Origin: an uncultured bacterium
GTDB lineage: Bacteria; Bacteroidota; Ignavibacteria; Kapaibacteriales; UBA4661
DNA length: 64,000 nucleotides
Assembly (NCBI GenBank): GCA_937899715.1
Contig: CALCNX010000124.1
Span: 8,642 to 72,641 of the forward strand
Direction of reading: 5' to 3'
A program made the position numbers and the translations under genes. The notes below the pieces were generated by a model. It was not told the DNA's origin and made no database searches. It saw only the letters and a program-made list of their open reading frames with translations. Below are positions 24,598 through 32,816 of the stretch, in pieces (position 1 is the stretch's first letter; each line of letters begins with the position of its first letter).

Positions 24598-26348
24598 AAC
24601 CCGAACACTTCTTTTGCTCAAGCATTATGTTCACGAAAAACCTCATAATTTTTGTTCTTTTCTCCCTCACAGCCGCACACGCACTTTCTGCTCCTGCCCC
24701 TGTGCAAAAGCAGAAAAACGACTCCACAGCGCGGCGGGTGCTGTCCTACGCACAGTTTGTGAAGGAGATGGTGGAGTGTACGGGGGCAGTATATCGCTTG
24801 GAGAATGCGGAGTTGAGGTTTAATCGGGAGACAGATACGGCGTTTCTAAGTGGTAAGCTACTTGCTAGTGGTGGTATAGATATAGAAGTTGATGGCAGTA
24901 AAAAAAATTATACTCCAACATTTGTCAAGGCGCGGATAGAGCTACAAAATATTTATTTTGCCCCTCGCCAACTCCCCAATATCACTTTTTGTAACTTTCA
25001 TTTTGAAAACGGCTTCAAACTGTATGATAGCTTGCTGGGATGGTGGGAGTTTAGAAATTGTATTTTTCGTCCGTATAGGAATATATCAGAAGAAGAGGCT
25101 TTTGAGGGCACTCGTCTTACAGGACTGCAATCTGTGAATTTCTACCGATGCACATTTCTAAGTAAGATACACTTTTATCTCAGCAAACTTGATTACCTAA
25201 GTTTCCAACAATGTATCGTAAAATTAGGTGGCTCTAACATTTCGGAAACCTCCATTAAAAACTTAACTATTGATAGCAGTAGCTTTACTGACCATACAGG
25301 ATTTGGTCAAAGTACATTCACAAATATTCTATTCAACAAGAGCACATTCCAGATATTTAGCTTTAGCAGCACCGTTCAACGTGAATTAACGTTTGATAAA
25401 TGCCGCATTGATAGTGCAGCAGACTTCTACGCAGCCCAATTTCCTCACAAAAGCACAGCTATTCCTTTTGCTCAAATCGCAGGAAAACTTACAATTGACA
25501 ATGATACAGCGTTCTACCGCGCCCGCACTGATGCTGACTTTGCCAATGAATCCGACTATAACGATTTAATCTCCATCTACACCGATTTCCTTTCCCTCTA
25601 CAAAACACGCGGCGACCAAGAGTCCTACAATGCCTGTTACGTGGAGATGAAGCAAATCCACACGCGGCGGGCGGGCTATCTCTACCGCAAAACACCCGCG
25701 CTCGAAACATGGTTCGACTGGCGATTAAATCAACTCTTGGAGGTGTTTTCGGATTACGGCACAAATTCCGCCAAAGGGCTGATTTATATTTTTTACGTTA
25801 TCATCGGCTTTGCCGCTCTGTATCTCATGTTCCCCAGCGAGGCGGATAATCTTTCCCGCGAAAAATCCTTCCGAATGTTTGATGTGGTGATTGGCTATTT
25901 TTCGACCAATGCCACGCTCGTCAATATCAGCGAGCACAAGCGCCGACGCGCTCTGGACGACTTGCAGAATTTCCGCACCACGCTGGAAGTCTCACGGAAA
26001 GACGTTCCTGCGTTTATCGCATGGCTCGGCGCACCGCTTTACGGCTTGAACAAAGCGTATTTGAGCTTTAGTGCATGGCTTGTGGAGCGGTTCGATATTG
26101 TTCCGGGCAGGTGGAATGAGCTTTCTGCGGGACGCAAGGCGTGGACGGGTGCGGCGGTGGGTGCGTATATGTTGGGCTTTCTCGCGTGGGGCATAGTGAT
26201 GCGCTTTGTCAATGCGTTTGCTCTCAGTATCAACGCTTTCGTAACGCTGGGCTACGGCGAGATACAAGCGCGAGGCGTGGCGCGGTATTTAGCAGTCATG
26301 AAGGCGCGGTGGGTTGGTTTTTATTATCCATTTTCAGCGTTACTCTGA
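24594..26348 (+). CDS. Pentapeptide-like membrane protein with K+ channel pore, frameshifted near the end
   Basis: 584 residues as read. A signal peptide or anchor begins best at the Met at 24627 (F-T-K-N-L-I-I-F-V-L-F). The N-terminal half has irregular repeats of the x-F-x-x-C/S-x-F type (F-C-N-F-H-F-E, F-R-N-C-I-F, F-Y-R-C-T-F) like a pentapeptide-repeat beta helix. A C-terminal membrane domain (about 395-584) ends with the pore F-V-T-L-G-Y-G-E. The family normally ends G-W-F-L-L-S-I-F-S-V-T-L-I-S-Q. That exact ending is present in another frame up to a stop at 26366-26368. A single base lost near 26299-26302 would explain it. It may be a sequencing error or a recent frameshift. The ORF abuts the HEPN gene. 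Confidence 0.75.
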   Translation: MKPEHFFCSSIMFTKNLIIFVLFSLTAAHALSAPAPVQKQKNDSTARRVLSYAQFVKEMVECTGAVYRLENAELRFNRETDTAFLSGKLLASGGIDIEVDGSKKNYTPTFVKARIELQNIYFAPRQLPNITFCNFHFENGFKLYDSLLGWWEFRNCIFRPYRNISEEEAFEGTRLTGLQSVNFYRCTFLSKIHFYLSKLDYLSFQQCIVKLGGSNISETSIKNLTIDSSSFTDHTGFGQSTFTNILFNKSTFQIFSFSSTVQRELTFDKCRIDSAADFYAAQFPHKSTAIPFAQIAGKLTIDNDTAFYRARTDADFANESDYNDLISIYTDFLSLYKTRGDQESYNACYVEMKQIHTRRAGYLYRKTPALETWFDWRLNQLLEVFSDYGTNSAKGLIYIFYVIIGFAALYLMFPSEADNLSREKSFRMFDVVIGYFSTNATLVNISEHKRRRALDDLQNFRTTLEVSRKDVPAFIAWLGAPLYGLNKAYLSFSAWLVERFDIVPGRWNELSAGRKAWTGAAVGAYMLGFLAWGIVMRFVNAFALSINAFVTLGYGEIQARGVARYLAVMKARWVGFYYPFSALL

Positions 26349-26429
26349 TTTCACAGCTTTTGCAGTGATTTTACCATTTCACGACAAGACATCCTGTAGC
26401 AAGAACACTATCTTGATTAGACCACAAAA

Positions 26430-26459
26430 AAGTATTTCAATATTTTCACAAGTATTTCA
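26430..26459 (+). repeat. Direct repeat aagtatttca upstream of ilvB
   Basis: The 10-mer occurs at 26430-26439 and 26450-26459, 20 bases start to start, i.e. about two helical turns, in the 106-base gap before ilvB. It could be a binding site for a dimeric or tandem regulator. The evidence is only the spacing. Confidence 0.3.
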
Positions 26460-26474
26460 GAAGAGGAAACCGTT

Positions 26475-28208
26475 ATGTCCACCCAAGCCCCTCATGCGGC
26501 ATACAAAATGAAAACGCCGCCTCGCACGATGACTGGTGCGGAAGCTGTTGTCGCCTCGCTTCTCGAAGAAGGCGTTGATACACTCTTTGGCTATCCGGGC
26601 GGTGCGATTATGCCCGTCTATGATGCTCTCTACGATTACCAAGACCGCCTTCGCCATATTCTTGTGCGCCATGAGCAGGGAGCTGTTCATGCGGCTCAAG
26701 GCTATGCACGGGTTTCTAACCGTGTGGGTGTGTGCATTGCCACATCGGGTCCGGGTGCAACGAACCTCATTACCGGCATTGCTGACGCGCAGATAGATTC
26801 TACGCCACTTGTTTGTATCACGGGGCAAGTCGGTTCGCACCTGCTTGGCACGGATGCTTTCCAAGAAACAGACGTAATCGGTATTTCCATGCCTGTCACG
26901 AAGTGGAATTACCAAATCACCAAGGCGGAAGAAATTCCTGCCGCCTTTGCAAAAGCCTTCTACATCGCGCGGAGCGGGCGACCGGGACCGGTTCTGCTGG
27001 ATATAACCAAAGATGCGCAATTCAAGACGCTGGACTTTTCGTATGAGCCTTGTATGGGCATACGCAGTTATGCGCCCTATCCGAAATCGCGCCCCGATGA
27101 TGTGGTCGCTGCAGCAGCACTCATCAATAACGCAAAGAAGCCGTATATCCTCGCCGGTCACGGCATCTTGCTTTCGCAAGCACAGGAAGAATTTAAGGCG
27201 TTTGTGGAGAAAACAGGTATTCCCGTTGCCTCGACGCTGATGGGCTTATCAGCACTTCCTTGCCACCACCCATTGTATGTGGGGTATTTGGGAATGCACG
27301 GCAATTACGCCCCGAATGTAAAAACCAACGAAGCAGATGTCATCATTGCTGTTGGTATGCGCTTCGATGACCGCGTAACAGGCGATTTGTCGCGCTATGC
27401 CAAGCAAGCCCGCGTTATTCATATCGAAATTGACCCGTCTGAAATCAACAAAAACGTGAAACCAGAAGTCGCCATCAATGCCGATGCCAAAGAAGCACTG
27501 CTGGCGCTCATGCCACACGTGCAGGAACGCCGCCATGAAGCATGGATAGGTGAGTTCAAAGCATTAGACAAGATTGAGCATGAGAAAGTGATTGTCAAAG
27601 ATTTTGCGCTGCCAGAAAACAGTATCAAGATGGCAAACGTTGTCGAGCGTATATCGCGCAAAACCAAAGGAGAGGCAATCATCGTTACCGACGTAGGGCA
27701 GCATCAGATGGTTACCTCGCGGTATTATGCCTATCGCGGGCAGGACAATAACGTTACCTCCGGCGGTTTAGGAACGATGGGCTTCGCGCTTCCGGCGGCT
27801 ATTGGTGCAAAGTTTGCGCGTCCGAATGATGAAGTCATTGCCATCATCGGCGATGGCGGCTTTCAGATGACTTTGCAAGAACTCGGGACAATTTTTCAGG
27901 AGAATACGGGCGTGAAAATTGTTTTGCTGAACAATAATTTCTTAGGAATGGTGCGCCAATGGCAGCAGTTATTCTTTGACCGTCGTTATTCGTCGGTGGA
28001 AATGAAAAATCCGAACTTTATCAAAATCACCGAAGGCTTTGGCTTAAAAGCGCGTAAAATCGAGCATCCAAGCGAACTTGATAACGCTATTGACGAGATG
28101 CTGGCACACGACGGACCATACTTCTTGGAGGTAGTCGTCGAGCGCGAAGAGAACGTTTTCCCTATGGTTCCGACGGGGGCTTCGGTGGCGGAAATTCGGT
28201 TGGAGTGA
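26475..28208 (+). CDS. ilvB: Acetolactate synthase large subunit
   Basis: 577 residues. It is the catalytic subunit of acetohydroxyacid synthase, which condenses pyruvate with pyruvate or 2-oxobutyrate in valine, leucine and isoleucine synthesis, using TPP, FAD and Mg. The first 15 residues are a short Ala-rich extension. The TPP fold has G-Y-P-G-G-A-I-M-P-V-Y-D (residues about 40-50) and H-E-Q-G-A-V-H-A-A-Q-G-Y-A with the catalytic Glu. The TPP/Mg motif G-D-G-G-F-Q-M-T-L-Q-E-L with L-N-N-N-F-L-G-M lies near 460. The start is supported by AGAGGA 8 bases upstream. Its partner ilvN lies downstream, behind an inserted DUF4258/YgiT pair. Confidence 0.97.
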   Translation: MSTQAPHAAYKMKTPPRTMTGAEAVVASLLEEGVDTLFGYPGGAIMPVYDALYDYQDRLRHILVRHEQGAVHAAQGYARVSNRVGVCIATSGPGATNLITGIADAQIDSTPLVCITGQVGSHLLGTDAFQETDVIGISMPVTKWNYQITKAEEIPAAFAKAFYIARSGRPGPVLLDITKDAQFKTLDFSYEPCMGIRSYAPYPKSRPDDVVAAAALINNAKKPYILAGHGILLSQAQEEFKAFVEKTGIPVASTLMGLSALPCHHPLYVGYLGMHGNYAPNVKTNEADVIIAVGMRFDDRVTGDLSRYAKQARVIHIEIDPSEINKNVKPEVAINADAKEALLALMPHVQERRHEAWIGEFKALDKIEHEKVIVKDFALPENSIKMANVVERISRKTKGEAIIVTDVGQHQMVTSRYYAYRGQDNNVTSGGLGTMGFALPAAIGAKFARPNDEVIAIIGDGGFQMTLQELGTIFQENTGVKIVLLNNNFLGMVRQWQQLFFDRRYSSVEMKNPNFIKITEGFGLKARKIEHPSELDNAIDEMLAHDGPYFLEVVVEREENVFPMVPTGASVAEIRLE

Positions 28209-28211
28209 GAT

Positions 28212-28526
28212 ATGATGACGTTGGAAGAGATTTGCGCACAATACTTGCGCGGAGAAAAAGAAAATTCTCTCCATACTGTTGAACGCATGGCAGAACGGAT
28301 GATTACTCCCGAAGAAATGATAGAAGCAATGCGAACGGCAGAATGTATCGAAGTATATCCTGATGACAAATACGGTGCAAGTATGCTTATATTAGGATTT
28401 ACCTCACAGCAACGACCTTTGCATATACACGTTTCTGCCTTTGTTCGGGAGCGAATTAAGGTAATTACTGTTTATGAACCAAATTCTCATGTTTGGAATA
28501 ATTTTCGTATAAGAAAGGACAGATAA
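28212..28526 (+). CDS. DUF4258 family protein (toxin-like)
   Basis: 104 residues. Its E-R-M-A-E-R-M-I-T-P-E-E-M-I-E-A-M segment, E-V-Y-P-D-D-K-Y-G-A-S, and the C-terminal V-I-T-V-Y-E-P-N-S-H-V-W motif fit DUF4258, a RelE/HigB-like fold often paired with a YgiT zinc-finger antitoxin. The conserved His near residue 20 and Trp at the end fit the family. It starts 3 bases after the ilvB stop (the second ATG, 28215, is an alternative) and 2 bases separate it from the next gene. Toxin activity is inferred from the pairing and not from seen active-site residues. Confidence 0.8.
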   Translation: MMTLEEICAQYLRGEKENSLHTVERMAERMITPEEMIEAMRTAECIEVYPDDKYGASMLILGFTSQQRPLHIHVSAFVRERIKVITVYEPNSHVWNNFRIRKDR

Positions 28527-28528
28527 TC

Positions 28529-28771
28529 ATGCCAAATCCATGCAATGTCTGCGGCAATACAAGTTACGAAGAGCGCACAATTACTCATGTTTTTACGACT
28601 CCTATCGGAGAAAAGGTTGTTATTGATCATATTCCCGTGACTGAGTGTATGCACTGTGGCGAAAAGAACTTGTCTGCTGAAACCACCGAGCATATTATGA
28701 GTATTGTTGCGGCGGCGGCAAATAAATCTTTGTCCGCTGTACGTGAAATGCCTGTGTATGAGTATGCCTGA
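28529..28771 (+). CDS. YgiT-type zinc-finger protein (antitoxin-like)
   Basis: 80 residues. Two CxxC knuckles, C-N-V-C (residues 5-8) and C-M-H-C (about 38-41), are those of the MqsA/YgiT zinc finger, separated by a beta-rich segment. The C-terminal helix (T-E-H-I-M-S-I-V-A-A-A-A) is short, so the HTH DNA-binding domain of full-length MqsA is missing. Together with the DUF4258 gene upstream it forms a likely toxin-antitoxin pair, placed between ilvB and ilvN. Confidence 0.82.
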   Translation: MPNPCNVCGNTSYEERTITHVFTTPIGEKVVIDHIPVTECMHCGEKNLSAETTEHIMSIVAAAANKSLSAVREMPVYEYA

Positions 28772-28831
28772 TATATCAGGTAACTACAGCCGTTCTAACG
28801 TTTTTTTCATTTAATTTTAGAATTCAAATTC

Positions 28832-29404
28832 ATGAACCAGCAAAAAAAACTCTTCACTATCATCGCGTTCACCGAGAACCGCATTGGTCTTCTGAACCGC
28901 ATCACGATTATCTTCACGCGGCGGCATATCAACATCGAATCGCTCACCACCAGCGAATGTGAGGTCGAAGGTGTTCACCGCTTTACGATTACCACGCGCA
29001 CGACCAAAGAACGCGCTGTAAAGGTCGTTCAGCAAATTGACAAACTCGTGGAAGTCATCAAAGCCTCGTTGCACGAGGAAGAAGAAACCGTGTATCAGGA
29101 GCTTGCGCTCTACAAAGTAGATGCACGACAGATTGCCGAGAACGGCTTATTCACGGCATTTCTGAACACGATTAAAAAATATGAAGCCAATATCCAAACA
29201 GCAACGGATGACTATATCATCATCGAGAAAGTTGGCAGGCGCGTGGAAGTCTTTATGTTGCTTGATGCGCTGAAGGAATATCACGTGCTGGAATTTGCAA
29301 AGTCCGGCAGAGTAGCAATGACGCGCTCGGCGAATGACCTCGACCAGTACCTACGCGATGTAGAAGCCCGTGTTGCGGAGGAAGCACACGAAGTTGGTGT
29401 GTAG
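28832..29404 (+). CDS. ilvN: Acetolactate synthase small (regulatory) subunit
   Basis: 190 residues. It is the regulatory subunit of acetohydroxyacid synthase that carries feedback inhibition by valine and related products. An N-terminal ACT domain (about residues 8-80) holds E-N-R-I-G-L-L-N-R-I and R-R-H-I-N-I-E-S-L-T, with the allosteric signature. The C-terminal ACT-like half (about 85-160) has the I-E-K-V-G-R-R-V-E-V-F pattern. It lies on the operon strand, 60 bases after the YgiT gene. Confidence 0.93.
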   Translation: MNQQKKLFTIIAFTENRIGLLNRITIIFTRRHINIESLTTSECEVEGVHRFTITTRTTKERAVKVVQQIDKLVEVIKASLHEEEETVYQELALYKVDARQIAENGLFTAFLNTIKKYEANIQTATDDYIIIEKVGRRVEVFMLLDALKEYHVLEFAKSGRVAMTRSANDLDQYLRDVEARVAEEAHEVGV

Positions 29405-29548
29405 TTTCGTTGCTTGTTAAAAATTTCCATTTTTGAACGAAATTTTGTATCCTAGTAGGTTTTGCTTGCTTTGATACTCCTTTTCGATTCAAGTCTTTAT
29501 AGAATACTCATAATTCTTTTCTTTTCAAAAACTTCAGAGAGACTTTAT

Positions 29549-30598
29549 ATGGCAAAACTTAATTTCGGTGGCGTGGAAGAAAATGTCGTGACACGCGAGG
29601 AATTTCCGCTTGCAAAAGCGCAAGAAATCTTGAAAGATGAAGTCGTAGCAGTAATTGGCTACGGCGTACAAGGTCCGGGGCAAGCGCTCAACCAAAAAGA
29701 TAACGGCATTAATGTTATTGTCGGGCAGCGTCAAAACTCAAAATCGTGGGATAAAGCCGTTGCTGACGGCTTTGTGCCCGGAAAAACGCTCTTCACGCCC
29801 GAAGAAGCGGCTGAAAAAGGTACGATTATCTGCTATTTGCTTTCCGATGCGGCGCAAATTGCAATGTGGCCCACCATCAAAAAACACCTGACCAAGGGCA
29901 AAGCGCTCTACTTCTCACACGGTTTCGGTATTACTTACAAAGAGCAGACGGGTATTGTGCCGCCCGATGATGTGGATGTAATCTTGGTCGCGCCAAAAGG
30001 CTCCGGTACGTCGCTTCGCCGTTTGTTCGTAGCCGGACGGGGCTTGAATTCGAGTTACGCAATTTTCCAAGATGCCACCGGACGCGCCAAAGACCGCACC
30101 ATTGCGCTTGGTATTGCCGTTGGATCGGGTTATTTGTTTGAAACGGATTTCAAAAAAGAAGTCTATTCCGACCTCACGGGCGAGCGAGGCACGCTTATGG
30201 GTGCAATTCAAGGCATTTTCGAGGCGCAATACAATGTTCTTCGCAAGCGCGGACATACGCCGTCGGAAGCATTCAACGAAACTGTTGAAGAATTAACGCA
30301 AAGTCTGATGCCGCTTGTGGCAGAAAACGGCATGGATTGGATGTATGCGAACTGCTCCACGACCGCACAGCGCGGGGCTTTGGACTGGAAAAATAAATTC
30401 CGTGATGCCGTAGCGCCAGTGATGGAAGACCTCTACGAAAGCGTCGCAACAGGCAAAGAAGCTGCACGTTCCATTGCGACGAACAGCCAGCCGGATTACC
30501 GTGAAAAATTGGACGCAGAGCTAGCTGAATTGCGCAACTCCGAAATGTGGCAAGCTGGCAAAACTGTGCGCAGCCTGCGCCCTGAAAACAAGAAGTAG
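29549..30598 (+). CDS. ilvC: Ketol-acid reductoisomerase
   Basis: 349 residues from the ATG at 29549, with a purine-rich CAGAGAGA 8 bases upstream. The in-frame extension to 29462 is AT-rich and unrelated. KARI converts acetolactate and acetohydroxybutyrate to the dihydroxy acids using NAD(P)H and Mg. The Rossmann loop is I-G-Y-G-V-Q-G-P-G-Q (about residues 36-45), followed by G-Q-R-Q-N-S-K-S-W. Mg-binding acids are in the D-L-T-G-E-R-G-T-L-M-G-A-I-Q-G block, and the C-terminal part includes F-N-E-T-V-E-E-L-T-Q. It is the last ilv gene and is followed by a strong terminator. Confidence 0.97.
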   Translation: MAKLNFGGVEENVVTREEFPLAKAQEILKDEVVAVIGYGVQGPGQALNQKDNGINVIVGQRQNSKSWDKAVADGFVPGKTLFTPEEAAEKGTIICYLLSDAAQIAMWPTIKKHLTKGKALYFSHGFGITYKEQTGIVPPDDVDVILVAPKGSGTSLRRLFVAGRGLNSSYAIFQDATGRAKDRTIALGIAVGSGYLFETDFKKEVYSDLTGERGTLMGAIQGIFEAQYNVLRKRGHTPSEAFNETVEELTQSLMPLVAENGMDWMYANCSTTAQRGALDWKNKFRDAVAPVMEDLYESVATGKEAARSIATNSQPDYREKLDAELAELRNSEMWQAGKTVRSLRPENKK

Positions 30599-30624
30599 AG
30601 CGGGTTCGCTTGCGAATGATTTGG

Positions 30625-30676
30625 AAAAGTCTGTGCTGTGGCGTTAGATTGCGCCTTGCAGCACAGACTTTTTTTT
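30625..30676 (+). terminator. Terminator after ilvC
   Basis: A 14-bp outer stem (30625-30638 with 30659-30672) plus an inner GGCG/CGCC stem is followed by a run of T. It closes the ilv unit 27 bases past the ilvC stop and before the aminotransferase gene. Confidence 0.92.
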
Positions 30677-30717
30677 GAATTCTTGTCATTATTTTATTCA
30701 TTCATTCAGGAGCAACA

Positions 30718-31821
30718 ATGATTTGGCGTTGCGATTTAGTACCCCAATACGAAGCATATAAAGGCGAAATTGACGCTGCTATCCAGCAAGTTCTTATGTC
30801 CGGCAGATATATCTTGGCAGAAAACGTGGCGGCATTTGAACAAGAATTTTCCGATTACGTCGGTGTGAAGCACAGCGTCGGCGTGAATAGTGGCACCGAT
30901 GCGCTCATGATGCCGCTCTGGATGTGCGGTATTGAGCGGGGTGATGAAGTCATTACAACACCGTTCACGGCGATTCCGACCTTCTCTGCTATTCGTCACA
31001 TCGGCGCAAAACCTATATTTCTCGACCTTGAGCCGGATACGTTTTTGATGAATTTGGAGCAGCTGCGCAGCAAAATCACCGAGCGCACCAAAGCTATCGT
31101 GCCGGTGCATCTGTTCGGTAATGCGGTGGACGTGGAGCAAATTCGGGATATAGTCGGTAATGATATGTACATCGTCGAGGACTGCGCACAGTCGCACGGC
31201 GCAAAAGTTCGTGGTAAAATGACCGGTTCGATGGGGAACTTTGCTGCCTTTAGCTTCTACCCAACCAAAAATCTTGGTGCGTATGGCGACGGAGGCTTGG
31301 TGGCGACGAACGATAAAGAAGCTGCCGACCTGATGAAAAAACGCCGTATGTACGGCATGATTAGCAAAGACGAGTTCGTTACTGACGGCATCAACACACG
31401 CTTAGACGAGCTTCAAGCAGCAATTCTCCGTGTAAAATTACGCCACTTGGACGCAATGAACAAACGCCGCCAAGAACTTGCCGCGATTTATGCCGACTTG
31501 CTGCCGAAAGAACACATCAAGCCGCAAGCAGTCCGCGAGGGAATCGAATCTGTCTGGCACGTGTACAGCGCCACCGTGAGCGGTCGCCGCGATGAACTTC
31601 TGCAATTCCTTGAAGCACGCGATATACAAGCAAATGTGTATTACCCCATGCCGACAACTAAACAAAAAGGCTACATTGCTGCATTTGGCGATAATGCACC
31701 TGCGCTGCCCGTAACGGAGCACCTTTCCAAGCACATTATTGCGCTGCCGTTCTATCCTGAAATGGACATCAAAACGATGGAAACAGTCGCCAAAGCAATT
31801 CGTGAATTCTACAAGGTATAA
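30718..31821 (+). CDS. DegT/DnrJ/EryC1/StrS-family sugar aminotransferase
   Basis: 367 residues, a PLP-dependent aminotransferase that puts an amino group on a nucleotide-keto-sugar for LPS or polysaccharide synthesis. Family marks: G-V-N-S-G-T-D-A-L near residue 57 (the phosphate-binding Ser-Gly-Thr), E-D-C-A-Q-S-H-G-A near 155, F-S-F-Y-P-T-K-N-L-G-A-Y-G-D-G-G with the Schiff-base Lys (K188 in P-T-K-N), and N-T-R-L-D-E-L-Q-A-A-I-L. The length is normal. It starts the three-gene cluster with an LpxD-like acyltransferase and a GT2, which points to a surface amino sugar. Confidence 0.93.
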   Translation: MIWRCDLVPQYEAYKGEIDAAIQQVLMSGRYILAENVAAFEQEFSDYVGVKHSVGVNSGTDALMMPLWMCGIERGDEVITTPFTAIPTFSAIRHIGAKPIFLDLEPDTFLMNLEQLRSKITERTKAIVPVHLFGNAVDVEQIRDIVGNDMYIVEDCAQSHGAKVRGKMTGSMGNFAAFSFYPTKNLGAYGDGGLVATNDKEAADLMKKRRMYGMISKDEFVTDGINTRLDELQAAILRVKLRHLDAMNKRRQELAAIYADLLPKEHIKPQAVREGIESVWHVYSATVSGRRDELLQFLEARDIQANVYYPMPTTKQKGYIAAFGDNAPALPVTEHLSKHIIALPFYPEMDIKTMETVAKAIREFYKV

Positions 31822-31826
31822 GAAAA

Positions 31827-32738
31827 ATGATGCTTTCTGCCATCAATGATTGGAAAACGAGCGTGGAAATCGTGCATGATGCCGATTTCCACGCTCTGAC
31901 GTTTGATGTACGCAATCTACTTCCGCAGACACTAACCTATTGTGGTGGTGTGGGATATCTGGAGCGCTCGCTTGCTCAAGAATCTATTGCGGCGGTGCTG
32001 ACTACAGGTGCGGTGCTGGAGGAATACCTCGCAAAAGCACCCGTGCCACCCGGAAAGGGTATTGCTGTCACAACTTCCCCCAGAGCCGATTTTTTTGCGT
32101 TTCATAATTATCTCGCTGCTGAAACCAATTTTTATACCCGTCCCGATAAATCAAGTATTGGCGAGGGCTGTACGATTGGAAAATTGGCAAGTATTGATGC
32201 CCATAATGTTGTCATTGGTCGTAACGTTGTCATCGAAGATTTTGTGCGGATTGGCGCGAATACTACGATTGGTGACGGTACGATTATTCGCGCGGGTACA
32301 GTGATTGGCGGCGATGGCTTCCAGTTTATGCGTATGCCGGACAGTATTGGGAAAGTCGCTCACGCGGGCGGTGTGCGCATTGGCGAAGGGGTAGAATTAC
32401 AAGCACACTGCATGATTGACAAACACATCTTCGGCGGCGATACGCTTATTGGGAACGACACCAAACTTGCCGATGGTGCACACGTGGCACATTGTGCAAA
32501 AGTTGGCGCTCGGTGTTTGGTGGCGGCGGGGGCAATTATTCTGGGTAGTACGGTTATTGGAGATGATGTGTGGGTTGGTCCAGGGGCAATTATTTCTAAC
32601 GAGCTTGATGTGGGCGATAAAGCATTCATCACGCTTGGAGCGGTTGTAACGCGGAACGTAGTGCAAGGTGAGAAGGTGAGCGGCAATTTTGCGATTCCTC
32701 ATGCACGATTTTTGGAACAACTCAAAGCGATTCGTTGA
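31827..32738 (+). CDS. LpxD-like left-handed beta-helix acyltransferase
   Basis: 303 residues. An N-terminal domain of about 105 residues resembles the uridine-nucleotide-binding domain of LpxD. It is followed by hexapeptide repeats (about 105-270) in which isoleucine/valine every six residues gives I-G-x-G-x-x-I-G and V-I-G-G-D-G-F runs. The catalytic-His position may be H-C-M-I-D-K-H or A-H-C-A-K-V. LpxD transfers a hydroxyacyl chain to UDP-3-acyl-glucosamine in lipid A synthesis. Divergence and its place between a sugar aminotransferase and a GT2 leave room for a related N-acyltransferase on a different amino sugar. The gene begins 5 bases after the aminotransferase stop. Confidence 0.82.
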   Translation: MMLSAINDWKTSVEIVHDADFHALTFDVRNLLPQTLTYCGGVGYLERSLAQESIAAVLTTGAVLEEYLAKAPVPPGKGIAVTTSPRADFFAFHNYLAAETNFYTRPDKSSIGEGCTIGKLASIDAHNVVIGRNVVIEDFVRIGANTTIGDGTIIRAGTVIGGDGFQFMRMPDSIGKVAHAGGVRIGEGVELQAHCMIDKHIFGGDTLIGNDTKLADGAHVAHCAKVGARCLVAAGAIILGSTVIGDDVWVGPGAIISNELDVGDKAFITLGAVVTRNVVQGEKVSGNFAIPHARFLEQLKAIR

Positions 32739-32816
32739 CGGTATTTTCCCAAGTTTCCGTATGTTTGTGTTCTTTGTTCTCAACTATCTTTCATCTGTTG
32801 ATTTTTTCTGTGTTGC

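Noticed and set aside
26536..26796. Several overlapping ORFs inside ilvB and other large genes on both strands
   Set aside because: They are shadow frames of confirmed genes with no independent start signal or family similarity.
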